DNA from: Oscillospiraceae bacterium
GTDB taxonomy: Bacteria > Bacillota > Clostridia > Oscillospirales > Ruminococcaceae
Direction: 5' to 3'
Length of the DNA: 36,365 bases
NCBI GenBank assembly: GCA_014799365.1
Contig: JAAVIF010000070.1
Coordinates: forward strand, 1 to 36,365
Made by a program: the position numbers and the translations under genes. Below are positions 27,495-36,249 of the stretch, piece after piece. Every line of letters starts with the position of its first letter. Positions within the stretch are counted from its first letter, which is position 1. The notes beneath the pieces were generated by a model, which saw only the letters and a list, made by a program, of their open reading frames with translations, had not been told where the DNA came from and searched no databases.

Positions 27495-28289
27495 TTGAAC
27501 GCAATATGGGATTTAATTGTGAATAACTTTGTGACGTACCTTATGGTAATTGCGCGAATATCGGGGATATTCACCTTTAACCCTATTTTTTCCCGTCAGA
27601 ATATACCTATGCGGATAAAGGTCGGAGCTACGCTCGCTTTATCGGCAGTAGCTATTGCCTATATGGAAGACGGCAGCGTGCAGTATGTCTTTCACGGCGT
27701 ACCCGGATTTGTGATGACGCTTCTTAAGGAGCTTGCGATAGGGCTTGTACTTGGTTTCATGATAAATCTTATCCTAACGGTGATCGTTTACGCAGGCGAG
27801 GTTATGGATAACCAGATAGGCTTCGGCATGGCAAAGGCAATGGACCCGATGACGGGTGTGCAGATGCCGCTGTTTGCCAATTTGTTCAACTATATGTTTA
27901 TCCTTTATTTCTTTATAGTAGGCGGCCATTTAAAGTACATCGAGCTTTTTGTGACCTCTTACGATATACTGCCGATGAATTACGGCTTTGATCTTGACAG
28001 TTTGAATTTAGTCTCCTTTATTGTGAATTATTTCGGTACGGTCCTTACTCTGGCGGTAAAATTCGCCATGCCGATATTAGCGGCGGAGCTGATAACGGAA
28101 TTTATTATCGGCGTAATGATGAAGGCTGTTCCGACGATTCAGATATTTGTTGTTAATATTCAGCTTAAGATAGTTGTGGGTATGCTGGTGCTTTTGGCTG
28201 TGGCAAAACCTATGTCGGATTATCTTGAATATCTCTTGGGTATTATGTTTACGAACTTGAACAGCGCGCTGGGGCTTATCGGAACGTAA
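27495..28289 (+). CDS. fliR: Flagellar type III export protein FliR (TTG start)
   Basis: ARISGIFTFNPIFSRQNIPMRIKVGATLAL; GEVMDNQIGFGMAKAMDP. Confidence 0.96.
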   Translation: MNAIWDLIVNNFVTYLMVIARISGIFTFNPIFSRQNIPMRIKVGATLALSAVAIAYMEDGSVQYVFHGVPGFVMTLLKELAIGLVLGFMINLILTVIVYAGEVMDNQIGFGMAKAMDPMTGVQMPLFANLFNYMFILYFFIVGGHLKYIELFVTSYDILPMNYGFDLDSLNLVSFIVNYFGTVLTLAVKFAMPILAAELITEFIIGVMMKAVPTIQIFVVNIQLKIVVGMLVLLAVAKPMSDYLEYLLGIMFTNLNSALGLIGT

Positions 28290-28515
28290 AAGCGTTTTGT
28301 ATGCTTGAATTTTGGCGCGGCGTCGGATAACGCAAAGAGCGATTTTCAGCCAATAAATCAAAGACAAACACAATTTTAACTTAAAAGAAGCTTATAATTA
28401 CTTTAAAAGTAATTTACCATATATTTCGAGGCGGGTAACAGAGCGTATTTTTATAAGCGAGTAGTTTTTGTTATCTGCGATAAACGGTCGAGGCCTTTTT
28501 CAAGGGGGGATTTTT

Positions 28516-29670
28516 ACGGCAGGCGAGGATAAAACCGAAAAGGCCACCCCGAAAAAACGCCGAGATATGCGCGAAAAAGAAGGCATGGCACTTCAAAGCA
28601 ACGAGGTAATGCTTGCAATATCGGTGCTTGCCACGTTTCTGTCCCTGCGGGTTTTGGGCGGATATATGCTAAGCACGTTGGGCGATGTGCTGACCTCCTA
28701 TCTGGGCAGCGTGGGCAAGGACTTTGAATTCAATATAGAGTTCATTCAGCGCAACGCTTTGGAGATATTAAAATGCGGTATTCTTATAATCGGACCCGTG
28801 GCCGTGATCATCATGGCGGCGGTGGTTATAACGGTTATGGCGCAGACAAGAGGTTTGTTCAACACCAAGGCATTACGGCCGAAGTTTTCCAGATTGAGCC
28901 CAATACAAGGAGCGAAGCGGCTTTTTTCGGCACAGGCTATTGTGGGAGTTATAAAGGGAATCGTTGAGCTTACCATAATAGGAATAATCACCTATACGCA
29001 GATACAATCGCGTCTTGCCGATTTTGCTTTAATGCCTGACATGGAGCCTATACAATCGATACACTACATAGCCAAATCGATTTTTGATATAGTAATGCTT
29101 ATCTTTATAGTGCTTGCCTTTGTGGCGGCGGCGGACTTTATTTTCCAATGGTGGCAGTTTGAGAAAAAGCTCAAGATGTCAAAGCAGGAGGTAAAGGACG
29201 AGTATAAGCAGATCGAAGGCGACCCTCAGATAAAAAGCAAGATAAAGCAAAAGCAGCGCGAAATATCACAGCGCAGAATGATGCAGGAGGTTCCCACCTC
29301 GGACGTAGTAGTAAGAAACCCCACGCACTATGCAGTCGCGCTCAAGTATGAATCAAAGGACGCCTTCAGCGCGCCCCGCGTAGTAGCAAAGGGACAGGAC
29401 GCCTTGGCACTTAAGATAGTGAAAATTGCCGAGGACAACAATGTTTATATAACCGAAAACCGACCTCTTGCGCGCAGTCTTTACGATAACGTAAAGTTGG
29501 GCGCGGAGATACCTCCCGAAATGTATAACGCGGTGGCGTTGGTACTTAAGGAGATGTTTGCCGTTAAAGGCATCAAGCCTGTTTTCAACCGTGCCGTACC
29601 CGATCAGAGGGGCAGAATGGTAAGGCAAAGAAAGAAGCTTATAAGACAGGAGCATACCAATCCATTTTAA
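28516..29670 (+). CDS. flhB: Flagellar export apparatus protein FlhB (start uncertain: ACG at 28516, or TTG at 28468)
   Basis: AGEDKTEKATPKKRRDMREKEGM N-terminus; VVVRNPTHYAVALKYE (NPTH autocleavage motif); GGGGGG six nt before ACG. Confidence 0.92.
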   Translation, partial: TAGEDKTEKATPKKRRDMREKEGMALQSNEVMLAISVLATFLSLRVLGGYMLSTLGDVLTSYLGSVGKDFEFNIEFIQRNALEILKCGILIIGPVAVIIMAAVVITVMAQTRGLFNTKALRPKFSRLSPIQGAKRLFSAQAIVGVIKGIVELTIIGIITYTQIQSRLADFALMPDMEPIQSIHYIAKSIFDIVMLIFIVLAFVAAADFIFQWWQFEKKLKMSKQEVKDEYKQIEGDPQIKSKIKQKQREISQRRMMQEVPTSDVVVRNPTHYAVALKYESKDAFSAPRVVAKGQDALALKIVKIAEDNNVYITENRPLARSLYDNVKLGAEIPPEMYNAVALVLKEMFAVKGIKPVFNRAVPDQRGRMVRQRKKLIRQEHTNPF

Positions 29671-29753
29671 ACTGACATAATATGCACAGTTTAAAAATGG
29701 ATTGCACCCTAAACGCTAATCCCACAGCTTTGACAGGGATTAGTATTAGATAC
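29654..29753 (-). repeat. Element F: two-hairpin element at the flhB/flhA junction
   Basis: AATCCATTTTAAACTG (29659-29674)/CAGTTTAAAAATGGATT (29687-29703), linker GCACCCTAAACGC (29704-29716), CTAATCCC (29716-29723)/GGGATTAG (29736-29743), end TATTAGATAC. Confidence 0.92.
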
Positions 29754-29900
29754 AAACGGCAGTGGATCGGCAGAGCTGATCTGTATATTTGTTTGATAAA
29801 AAAAATCGCATTTTTGACGATATTAACCTAATACACGCAATGCTTCCGTCTTTTCGGGAAGCGGCGCATTGGAATTCAAAATTTTAACGGAGGACGGAGA

Positions 29901-31985
29901 ATGTTCAAAAAAATAGTCGGCAACGTTTTCGCCGTATTTGTAATATTTATCGTCCTCGCCATAATCATACCCCTTAACAATATCGCCGGCGGTGCGCTCC
30001 TTGATTTCCTGCTTTTGGTCAATATATCGCTGTCGATAGTTATCCTGCTGATGACTATGTACATAAAGGAGCCGTTGGAGTTTTCGGCGTTTCCGACCAT
30101 ACTGCTTATTACCACCGTATTCAGGTTATCTCTGAATATATCCACAACAAGAGGTATATTGAGCACAGGCTACGCGGGTTCGGTCATCGAGACCTTCGGC
30201 AACTTCGTAATGGGCGGTGACCCGATCGTCGGCTTTATCATCTTTATAATCATAGTTTTGGTTAACTTTCTTGTTATCACAAAAGGTTCCGAGCGTGTCA
30301 GCGAGGTTGCGGCGCGTTTCACCCTGGACGCAATGCCCGGTAAGCAAATGGCTATCGACGCGGACTTGAACACGGGCGCGATCACCGACGAGGAGGCAAA
30401 GATAAGAAGAGCCAACGTACAGAGGGAAAGCGATTTCTTCGGTGCTATGGACGGTGCTACCAAGTTTGTTAAGGGCGACGCGATCATTTCGATAATTACC
30501 GCGCTGGTAAACCTTATCGGCGGCGCGGTAATAGGTATGATAAACGGCGGCGACTTTAACTCGGTTCTTTCAACTTACTCCTTGGCAACGGTAGGCGACG
30601 GTTTGTGTTCGCAGATCCCCGCTCTGCTTATTTCGGTTGCGACAGGTATGGTAGTTACACGTTCCGCTTCAACGGGAAGCTTTAACAGCGACATTAAGGT
30701 TCAGTTCACCAGAAACCCTACCGTAATGTTTATTACGGGCATGGTTTGTATCGTGCTTATGCTTATCCCCGGATTCCCCAAGCCGATTTTGTTTATACTT
30801 GGCGTGGCTTTGATACTTGCGGGCTTCGCGATTTCAAGAAACCGCAAAAAAGAGGAGACCGCTTTGGCGGAAGCGGAGGAGCAGAAGCGCATCGAGGAAA
30901 TCAAGGCGGCCAACGCGCAGGGCGACAGTAACTATTACAGAGATATAGACAATGTATTTAAGCTGCTTAACGTTGAACAGATAGAAATGGAATTCGGTTA
31001 CAGTCTGCTTCATTTGGTCGACGAGAAAAGCGGCGGTAACTTTATAGACCGTGTTGTATTGTTCCGAAAGCAGTTCGCGGTGGAAATGGGTATGGTAATA
31101 CCCTCGGTCCGTATGAGAAACAACCCCGAGATCAACCCCAACCAGTACATAATCAAGATCAAGGGCGAGGAGGTCGCGAGAGGCGAGATACTTGTAGATC
31201 ACCTGCTTGCTTTGGACAACGGAGAAGTAACCAAGCCCGTTGAGGGTATTGACACAATAGAGCCCGCTTTCGGTATTCCCGCAAAGTGGATAAGCGAGGA
31301 CAAAAAGGTAATGGCGGATATTGCCGGTTATACGCTTATTGACCCCGTATCCGTTATGATAACTCATCTGTCGGAGGTAATAAAGGCGCACTGCTCCGAG
31401 ATACTCAGCAGACAGGACGTGCGCACAATGGTGGAAAACGTCAAGAAGACCGATTCCACTATCGTAGAGGACCTTGTACCCAATGTTATTTCCTACGGTT
31501 ACTTGCAGAAGGTGCTTTGCATGCTTTTGCGCGAGGGCGTTCCCATAAGAGACATGGAAACTATTCTGGAATGCCTCGGCGATCACGCGGCTAACCTTAA
31601 GGATATCGAGGTTACCGTGGAATACGTGAGACAGTCGCTTAAGCGTACTATTACAAGGCGTTTTGCCGACGGCGGTTCGTTAAGAGTTATTACTCTTGAC
31701 CCGAGAGTTGAGGATATTATCCTGCAGGGCGTTAAGAAAAACGGCAGCGGCGGAAGCGTGCTTTCGATAGATCCCGAAATAGTGAACGCGATCGTTGCGT
31801 CCACCAACGAGGAAATAGACAAGGTAAAGGACGTTTTGCCGTCGATAGTAATATTGATGTCGCCCTTTACAAGAGTTTATTTCAAAAAGCTGTTAGACCA
31901 GTTTATGCCGGGAATCACGGTTTTGTCTTACAGCGAGATAGATAACAGCACTCAAATTCAGGCGGTCGGAAACATAACGGTATAA
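29901..31985 (+). CDS. flhA: Flagellar export gate protein FlhA
   Basis: TVFRLSLNISTTRGILSTGYAG; RFTLDAMPGKQMAIDADLNTG. Confidence 0.98.
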   Translation: MFKKIVGNVFAVFVIFIVLAIIIPLNNIAGGALLDFLLLVNISLSIVILLMTMYIKEPLEFSAFPTILLITTVFRLSLNISTTRGILSTGYAGSVIETFGNFVMGGDPIVGFIIFIIIVLVNFLVITKGSERVSEVAARFTLDAMPGKQMAIDADLNTGAITDEEAKIRRANVQRESDFFGAMDGATKFVKGDAIISIITALVNLIGGAVIGMINGGDFNSVLSTYSLATVGDGLCSQIPALLISVATGMVVTRSASTGSFNSDIKVQFTRNPTVMFITGMVCIVLMLIPGFPKPILFILGVALILAGFAISRNRKKEETALAEAEEQKRIEEIKAANAQGDSNYYRDIDNVFKLLNVEQIEMEFGYSLLHLVDEKSGGNFIDRVVLFRKQFAVEMGMVIPSVRMRNNPEINPNQYIIKIKGEEVARGEILVDHLLALDNGEVTKPVEGIDTIEPAFGIPAKWISEDKKVMADIAGYTLIDPVSVMITHLSEVIKAHCSEILSRQDVRTMVENVKKTDSTIVEDLVPNVISYGYLQKVLCMLLREGVPIRDMETILECLGDHAANLKDIEVTVEYVRQSLKRTITRRFADGGSLRVITLDPRVEDIILQGVKKNGSGGSVLSIDPEIVNAIVASTNEEIDKVKDVLPSIVILMSPFTRVYFKKLLDQFMPGITVLSYSEIDNSTQIQAVGNITV

Positions 31986-32134
31986 CAAATGCCGATGCCC
32001 CACGCCTCTCAGGCGGCGGGTTCCGGCTCTCGGTTCGGCGGGGGACAAAATCACCGGCCGAATCTCGTAGCTGCTTCGCAATTCCGGCAGCTTAAACAAG
32101 CTGCGCTTTAATAAGACGAAAGGTAGGGTAAGGC

Positions 32135-32887
32135 ATGGCGGACACACAGACCCAGCTTGCGCTTTTCGAGCAATATCGTCAAACCAAGGATATTGGACTC
32201 AGAAACGACATTGTGCTCAGATACATGGACCTTGTGAAATACGTTGCCATATCCACCCGAGGAGCGTATGACAAGTACGCGGAGGTTGACGATATAGTAA
32301 ACGAGGGTGTTATCGCTCTTATAAAGGCGGTGGAGACCTACGATCTGCAGAAGGGCGTTAAATTCGAGACCTACGCGGCAATACTTATAAAGGGTCAGAT
32401 AATCGACTTTGTACGCTCACAGGACTGGATACCGCGTCCCGTAAGGCACTTCGGAAAAAATCTCGATGCCGCTTATAACGAGCTGTATTCAAGCTTGGGA
32501 CGTTCCCCGACCAATCAGGAGCTGGCGGACCATATGGGAATACCCAAGGAAAAGCTGCTTAAGTCAATGGCAAATCTGGCCGACGCAACCACGCTTTCCT
32601 TTGAGGAATTGTTATACGAGGATAACTTTGAAAACAACTGTCAGAACAGCATAGGCGATACCGCCGATCAGCCTCTTTACGACAAGGAGCTGCGGCAGGT
32701 ACTGGCAATGGCGATAGATGAATTGAAGCCCAAGGAGAAGCAGGTTATTTCTCTTTATTATTACGAAAGGCTTAAATTCGGAGATATTGCGAAGGTTTTG
32801 GGAATAACCGAATCGAGAGTTTGTCAGATACATTCCAAAGCGATGCTTTTGCTTAAACGTAAGCTTCAGGATTATATGGACGCTTAG
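32135..32887 (+). CDS. fliA: RNA polymerase sigma factor for flagellar genes (SigD/FliA)
   Basis: Region 2 EVDDIVNEGVIALIKAVETYDLQKGVKFETYAAILIKGQIIDFVRSQDWIPRPVR; region 4 KPKEKQVISLYYYERLKFGDIAKVLGITESRVCQIHSKAML. Confidence 0.97.
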   Translation: MADTQTQLALFEQYRQTKDIGLRNDIVLRYMDLVKYVAISTRGAYDKYAEVDDIVNEGVIALIKAVETYDLQKGVKFETYAAILIKGQIIDFVRSQDWIPRPVRHFGKNLDAAYNELYSSLGRSPTNQELADHMGIPKEKLLKSMANLADATTLSFEELLYEDNFENNCQNSIGDTADQPLYDKELRQVLAMAIDELKPKEKQVISLYYYERLKFGDIAKVLGITESRVCQIHSKAMLLLKRKLQDYMDA

Positions 32888-32926
32888 AACATATCTTTAC
32901 AAATCGAAAGAAAGGATAATGTTAAT

Positions 32927-33676
32927 ATGAACAGAGGCTATTATACCGCCGCGCAGGCGATGATAAACCAGCAGCGAATATTAGACGCCGTTTCCAACAA
33001 CGTTTCCAATATAAACACCGCGGGCTACCGCAAGGACGAGATAGTTTTAAATACCTTTCAGGAGCAGCTTTTCCTTGTAAATAAAAGAACGGAGACATCG
33101 GGCACCAGCTATCAGACCTATGTTGATATTTCCAAGACCAATTTGGAGCAAAGCGGCTTCGAGTTTACCGACAGCCCCTTTGACGTGGCAATGTACGGCA
33201 ATATGTATTTTAACGTGCGCTACGGCAAGGACCCCGACGGCGGGATATTCCAGACCCGCAACGGCCAGTGGGGATTGGACGCCGAGGGTTATCTGTGGCT
33301 TGACGGAGCGGGCAGAATACAGGGCGAAAACGGCGATATTTATATTGGCAACGATGATTTTACCATTGACGAAACGGGAGTTATCAGAAATGCCGATAAC
33401 GATATTATAGATACTCTGCTGCTTACATATATTCCTCCCGAAGCGGACGTGCATAAGGAGGGGGATAACCTGTTTCTATACGAGGGAGACCCGGTTCAGA
33501 TACCCGACGACGAGGAATTTGTGGTGGTTCAGAGAGCTTACGAAAAGTCCAACGTAGACGCGGTCAAGGAAATGACCCAAGCTATGGAGGCTTACAGAAT
33601 GTACGAGGCGGCAAGCCGTATTTTAAGAGGCTTTGACAGCATAAATCAGGAAGCGGCAACGATCGCGGAGCTTTAA
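32927..33676 (+). CDS. flgF: Flagellar basal-body rod protein, FlgF/FlhO-like
   Basis: RILDAVSNNVSNINTAGYRKDE N-terminus; VVQRAYEKSNVDAVKEMTQAMEAYRMYEAASRILRGFD C-terminus. Confidence 0.88.
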   Translation: MNRGYYTAAQAMINQQRILDAVSNNVSNINTAGYRKDEIVLNTFQEQLFLVNKRTETSGTSYQTYVDISKTNLEQSGFEFTDSPFDVAMYGNMYFNVRYGKDPDGGIFQTRNGQWGLDAEGYLWLDGAGRIQGENGDIYIGNDDFTIDETGVIRNADNDIIDTLLLTYIPPEADVHKEGDNLFLYEGDPVQIPDDEEFVVVQRAYEKSNVDAVKEMTQAMEAYRMYEAASRILRGFDSINQEAATIAEL

Positions 33677-33730
33677 TAAACTGAAAATCCACAATTTATA
33701 TAAAAGTATATAAGAAAGGACTGATGTATC

Positions 33731-34480
33731 ATGAATATAGCTTTCTATTCGGCGGCAACAGGCATGATCGCCCAGCAGGGAGGAATGAACGTTACCGCAA
33801 ATAACATCGCAAACGTTAATACCGTCGGCTATAAGGCGTTAAGACCCAGCTTTGCGGACTGTATCTACACCGAGCAAAGGGCTACCGAACCCGAATGGGA
33901 CACGGGACACGGTCAGTATCTGAATAAGACCGACTTTTTGTGGGAGATAGGCGGCTTCACGGGAAGCGACCAGCCTTTGGATTACGCATTGCCCAACGAC
34001 GGCTTCTTTATGGTGAGAGATTATAACGGAAGAGATTATCTTACCAGAGACGGTGCATTTCAGATAACAAACGTAGGGGATCACTGGGAGCTTGTTAACG
34101 CAAACGGCGACTTTGTACTGGATTACGACGGAAATCACATTACCGTTCCTTTTAAGGTGGAGCTTGACGAAGAGGGCGTTGAAACAATCAGCAACGAAAT
34201 AAACTACGCGGAGCTTACCGAAAATATAGGCGTATTTACCGTTCCCAACAACTGGGGCTTGGCTCAGGACGACGGAAACCACTTTTTGGTTACCGAGCGT
34301 TCGGGCGATCCCGTTCCCGACAGAGACGCCGATAAGTTAGAGTTTTACCTTGAACGTTCCTCTGTTGATCTTTCGCAGGAAATGGTGAATATGATAGTTT
34401 CACAGCGCGGCTATCAGCTTAACGCAAAGATCGTGCAGACTGCCGACGAAATGCAGCAGATAGCGAATAATTTAAGATAA
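33731..34480 (+). CDS. flgG: Flagellar basal-body rod protein, FlgG/FlhP-like
   Basis: GGMNVTANNIANVNTVGYKALRPSF; SSVDLSQEMVNMIVSQRGYQLNAKIVQTADEMQQIANNLR. Confidence 0.9.
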   Translation: MNIAFYSAATGMIAQQGGMNVTANNIANVNTVGYKALRPSFADCIYTEQRATEPEWDTGHGQYLNKTDFLWEIGGFTGSDQPLDYALPNDGFFMVRDYNGRDYLTRDGAFQITNVGDHWELVNANGDFVLDYDGNHITVPFKVELDEEGVETISNEINYAELTENIGVFTVPNNWGLAQDDGNHFLVTERSGDPVPDRDADKLEFYLERSSVDLSQEMVNMIVSQRGYQLNAKIVQTADEMQQIANNLR

Positions 34481-34493
34481 GGTTTTGACCTTT

Positions 34494-34554
34494 AATACCG
34501 ATCCCATTTTAAACTGACGCAATGATCACAGTCGTAAAGGGATCAGTATAATAC
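34494..34554. repeat. Element G: solo-hairpin derivative between flgG and cheC
   Basis: AATACCGATCCCATTTTAAACTG ... CAGTCGTAAAGGGATCAGTATAATAC; shares ATTTTAAACTG arm and GTATAATAC end, no linker. Confidence 0.7.
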
Positions 34555-34583
34555 ACATATTACAAAAGAAAAGAGGTGTTAAT

Positions 34584-35207
34584 ATGCCACTTGAAAAATA
34601 TGAGGATCTGACAGATATTCATCTCGATGTGCTTAAGGAAGTGGGAAATATCGGATCGGGCAATGCCGTTGCCGCACTTTCCACCTTGATAAATAAAAAT
34701 GTTGAGATCGATATGCCGAACATAAGCATTGTTAGATTCCAGGAGGCGACCGACTTTTCGGGAGGCGCGGAAAAAATCATGGCTGGCGTTATGTCCAGAA
34801 TGGCGGGCGGCATAGAGGGCATGATCCTTCTCCTTATGGACAAGGATTTTGTAAATACGCTTGTTAGTGTATTTTTCAACCAGGAGGTCCACGGTCTTTT
34901 GGACTTGGACGACGAGAAAATTTCCGCTTTATCCGAGGTGGGCAATATACTTTGCGGTACATATGTTTCCGCTATCGGACAGATGACGGGAATCGATGTA
35001 AAATTAGAGTCCCCCTGCTTCCAGGTCGATATGGCGGGCGCGCTTATGAGTGTTCCCGTTATCGAGTTCGGCGAGGTGGGAGACAAAATCCTTTATATAG
35101 ATAAACGTTTAGTTATAGACGGACAGTGTATGAACGCCGAGATATTCCTTATCCCGACGATAGATTCTTTGGAAAAAATAATGAAAGAGCTTGGAATAGA
35201 TGTCTAA
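34584..35207 (+). CDS. cheC: CheY-P phosphatase CheC
   Basis: DVLKEVGNIGSGNAVAALSTLINKNVEIDMP; ALSEVGNILCGTYVSAIGQMTG. Confidence 0.95.
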   Translation: MPLEKYEDLTDIHLDVLKEVGNIGSGNAVAALSTLINKNVEIDMPNISIVRFQEATDFSGGAEKIMAGVMSRMAGGIEGMILLLMDKDFVNTLVSVFFNQEVHGLLDLDDEKISALSEVGNILCGTYVSAIGQMTGIDVKLESPCFQVDMAGALMSVPVIEFGEVGDKILYIDKRLVIDGQCMNAEIFLIPTIDSLEKIMKELGIDV

Positions 35208-35306
35208 CTAATATCGGTTTAAAAAGTGGATAAAATGGCTTTTTAAACCAATATTAGTGCTTAGGGTATAATCTCAACTTAAAAAGGTCAGAGCCTTTTC
35301 AAGTTG
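35207..35306 (+). repeat. Element H: two-hairpin element between cheC and cheD
   Basis: ACTAATATCGGTTTAAAAAG (35207-35226)/CTTTTTAAACCAATATTAGT (35239-35258), linker GTGCTTAGGGTA, CAACTTAAAAAGG (35275-35287)/CCTTTTCAAGTTG (35294-35306). Confidence 0.92.
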
Positions 35307-35401
35307 AAAGGCTTAAAGCGTTCGATTCGGATTTGCTTTTTGCCGGTCACAGCTTTGACATAGGACAAAACCAAAGTCAAAACGGTGATCAACACCATAG
35401 T

Positions 35402-35442
35402 CACTATTGCCGGTTAAAAAATTTAATTGGTTAACACAGTAT
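35402..35442. repeat. Element L: possible decayed half-element upstream of cheD
   Basis: CACTATTGCCGGTTAAAAAATTTAATTGGTTAACACAGTATAAAATT resembles element C CACTATTAACCAATTAAAA...ATGGTTAATAGTATTAAAC. Confidence 0.35.
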
Positions 35443-35654
35443 AAAATTGGCTTGCGTTTGAATATTGTTAGGCTTATTGTGTTTTTTTAAGCTTTTTGCT
35501 GTATGCTTCCAATAAGCGACGACCTTGTTAAGGTGAAATTATGTTTATACCTAACGGCTGACGGTTACTTGTCTTAATGGCGGCGGTTTTCGGCAAAGAG
35601 CTCAAGAAAAAGCAGGCTGTAAAGATTTCCAATAGGAAAGGAAATATCGTTAGT

Positions 35655-36134
35655 ATGAGCAATATAACTGTTGGCATATCCGACTGGAAGGTTTGCAGAC
35701 CGACGGACGTGCTTATAACCTACGCTTTGGGGTCCTGTGTAGGCACCTGCCTTTTCGACCAAAAGGCAGGTGTCGCGGGACTGTCACATATAATGCTGCC
35801 GGACAGCTCAAATCTGGGCGGCAAGGACGTTAACCGCATGAAATTCGCGGATACCGCCCTGCCCGATATGGTGAGGGAAATGGTAAAAATGGGCGCGGAT
35901 CCGCGTAGAATACAGGCAAAGATAGCGGGCGGTGCTTTAATGTTTGCCGCAAGGAGCGAACAGTTCAACATAGGCGAAAGAAACGTCGCGGCGGTAAAAC
36001 AGGCACTTGCCAAGCTCAGGATACCCATAATTGCTTCCGATACGGGACTTAATTACGGACGTACCGTGTACTTTTACGGCGCGGACGGTAAGGTGGTAAT
36101 AAAATCTACCGTTAAGGGAGTAAATGTGCTGTAA
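35655..36134 (+). CDS. cheD: Chemoreceptor glutamine deamidase CheD
   Basis: LITYALGSCVGTCLFDQKAGVAGLSHIMLP (catalytic Cys/His context); KIAGGALMF; ATG at 35655 preceded by GGAAAGGAAA. Confidence 0.95.
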   Translation: MSNITVGISDWKVCRPTDVLITYALGSCVGTCLFDQKAGVAGLSHIMLPDSSNLGGKDVNRMKFADTALPDMVREMVKMGADPRRIQAKIAGGALMFAARSEQFNIGERNVAAVKQALAKLRIPIIASDTGLNYGRTVYFYGADGKVVIKSTVKGVNVL

Positions 36135-36249
36135 TTTTCGCAGAGCTGCATTTCGGTGAAGAGCTGAAGGTACCGTCAATCATCTTTTTAAAAGAGAAAG
36201 TGTACAAAAAAACGGACAGATGTTTTTGTGCGTCGGACATGTAATCAAT

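Noticed and set aside
30834-31586. 250-aa ORF on the - strand opposite flhA
   Set aside because: Antisense to conserved FlhA sequence, no domain; shadow ORF.
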